Of a DNA stretch of 7,132 nucleotides, positions 6,121 to 7,132 are shown piece by piece. Every line of letters begins with the position of its first letter. Position 1 is the stretch's first letter. The stretch comes from Sulfurimonas autotrophica. Its GTDB lineage: Bacteria; Campylobacterota; Campylobacteria; Campylobacterales; Sulfurimonadaceae. Location of the stretch: positions 1 through 7,132 of the forward strand of contig DQUE01000172.1 of assembly GCA_015662405.1 (NCBI GenBank), given 5' to 3'. The notes under the pieces were generated by a model that did not search any database, was not told where the DNA came from, and was given only the letters and a program-made list of their open reading frames with translations. A program made the translations under genes and the position numbers.

Positions 6121-7132
6121 AGTGTTATGAGAAGGAGCTTTTAGCACTTAAAAGAGCAGGACGCTACAGAAGGAGAGAACTTGTAAATAACAAGCTCCAT
6201 GATTTTTCCTCAAATGACTATCTTGGGCTCTCTAGCCATAAAGAACTCCATGCCCTTACATGTAAATCGCTTGCACAATACCCTTATAATAATGCAAAAG
6301 CATCTATGCTTTTACAGGGTTATCATCAAATACATAAGAATTTTGAAGATGCTTTGTGTGAGGCAAACGGTTTTGAGGCAGGTATAGTACTTGGGAGCGG
6401 TTTTAATGCTAACCTTGCTCTGATAGAATCGCTTGTGCGTCGTGGCGATACACTCTTTATGGATGAACTCTACCATGCATCAGGAGTGCTTGCGTCACAG
6501 CTGCGTGGTATGCATGTTGTCTTCTTTAAACACAACGATATGGAGGAGCTAAGAGGCTTACTACAAGCCTCAAATGCCAAACGAAAAATCGTTGCAGTTG
6601 AGGGTATCTACTCTATGGATGGAGATCTATGCGACAAAGAGGTCTTTAACATTTGTGATGAAGCGGAGGCTCTCTTGATTGTGGATGAGGCACACAGTAG
6701 TGGGGTTGTAGGAGAGAATCTTATGGGTGTTTTTGATCACTATAATATAGCTATCAAAGAGAACTATATTAAGATGGGGACACTAGGAAAAGCGTATGGG
6801 AGTTTTGGTGCTTTTATACTCGCATCAGCACATATAGTAGATTATCTCCTTAACCGTGCCAAACCTATTATCTATGCAACTGCACTCTCTTTATATGATA
6901 CACTCTTAGCACACAATGGATTGAAATATATTGTACAAAACAGAGAAATTTTAAAAAAAGAGATAGCGCAAAGACAAAGGGTAGTGCAAGAGGAGTTACA
7001 TGTAGCTGTGCAAGGGCTCATAGTCCCTTTACCTATGGGTGATAATAAAAGAGTAGTAGAGATAAAGGAGCAACTCATAGCTTTGGGTTATAGTGTTGGT
7101 GCAATAAGACAGCCTACAGTAGCATCGCCAAT
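6117..7132 (+). CDS. bioF: 8-amino-7-oxononanoate synthase (partial, 3' end missing)
   Basis: PLP-dependent enzyme of the alpha-oxoamine synthase family, joining pimeloyl thioester and L-alanine to give 8-amino-7-oxononanoate, the first ring-building step of biotin synthesis in the cytoplasm. The frame is open from the ATG at 6117 to the window end (338 codons; full BioF is about 380). SNDYLGL (32-38), H120, S166 in YSMDGD, D190 and H193 in VDEAHSSG, and the PLP lysine K225 in GTLGKAYG all fall 11-14 residues before their E. coli counterparts (H133, S179, D204, H207, K236). The frame ends in VGAIRQPTVASP, which precedes the final strands. Sister enzymes (glycine C-acetyltransferase, 5-aminolevulinate synthase) share these residues; the FKHNDME stretch and short N-terminus favour BioF. 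The start overlaps the cyclase stop as ATGA with only a weak binding site upstream, suggesting translational coupling. Confidence 0.9.
   Translation, partial: MKCYEKELLALKRAGRYRRRELVNNKLHDFSSNDYLGLSSHKELHALTCKSLAQYPYNNAKASMLLQGYHQIHKNFEDALCEANGFEAGIVLGSGFNANLALIESLVRRGDTLFMDELYHASGVLASQLRGMHVVFFKHNDMEELRGLLQASNAKRKIVAVEGIYSMDGDLCDKEVFNICDEAEALLIVDEAHSSGVVGENLMGVFDHYNIAIKENYIKMGTLGKAYGSFGAFILASAHIVDYLLNRAKPIIYATALSLYDTLLAHNGLKYIVQNREILKKEIAQRQRVVQEELHVAVQGLIVPLPMGDNKRVVEIKEQLIALGYSVGAIRQPTVASP

Noticed and set aside
6199..6387. 62-codon plus-strand frame in the bioF region, and a 68-codon reverse frame at 6872-7078.
   Set aside because: Both are inside bioF, whose own frame has the catalytic lysine and all family motifs from 6117 to the window end.

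Overview
The window looks like a chromosomal segment of a Campylobacterota bacterium (the former Epsilonproteobacteria), most like the Sulfurimonas group. I base this on an AT-rich sequence with compact, overlapping genes, a TATAAT box preceded by a T-rich stretch and no clear -35 box, the style of the AlaS, Maf and BioF proteins, and alaS and maf being near neighbours as I remember them in Campylobacter. This is inference from the sequence and memory; no search was run.

Positions 1-605 hold no intact gene and read as a small accessory graveyard. There is the possible 3' tail of an unidentified ORF (1-75), a decayed fragment of an IS1634/IS4-superfamily transposase (about 204-342) with one frameshift and one stop, and on the minus strand a short reading frame (314-520). 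That frame begins like a signal peptide and could be joined by a single-base shift to a TTG start with a good ribosome binding site. The alaS promoter closes the region (TATAAT at 572-577).

Positions 606-7132 are a tightly packed run of five plus-strand genes: alaS (alanyl-tRNA synthetase), a 178-residue four-helix membrane protein of HemJ/CopD type, a divergent maf (nucleotide pyrophosphatase/septum inhibitor family), a membrane-bound dCache-PAS-GGDEF diguanylate cyclase, and bioF (8-amino-7-oxononanoate synthase, biotin pathway), which runs off the window end. Three of the four junctions overlap: ATGA at 3158-3161, 11 bp at 3684-3694, and ATGA at 6117-6120. The exception is a 64-bp gap before the cyclase gene, the only place inside the run where a second promoter would fit.

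The genes do not form one pathway. The run mixes translation, membrane/heme-like, nucleotide housecleaning, c-di-GMP signalling and biotin synthesis. I see no convincing new defence or mobile system. The points most worth a second look are the frameshifted minus-strand small gene, the transposase relic beside it, the HemJ-like protein between alaS and maf, and the sensor cyclase translationally overlapped with bioF.
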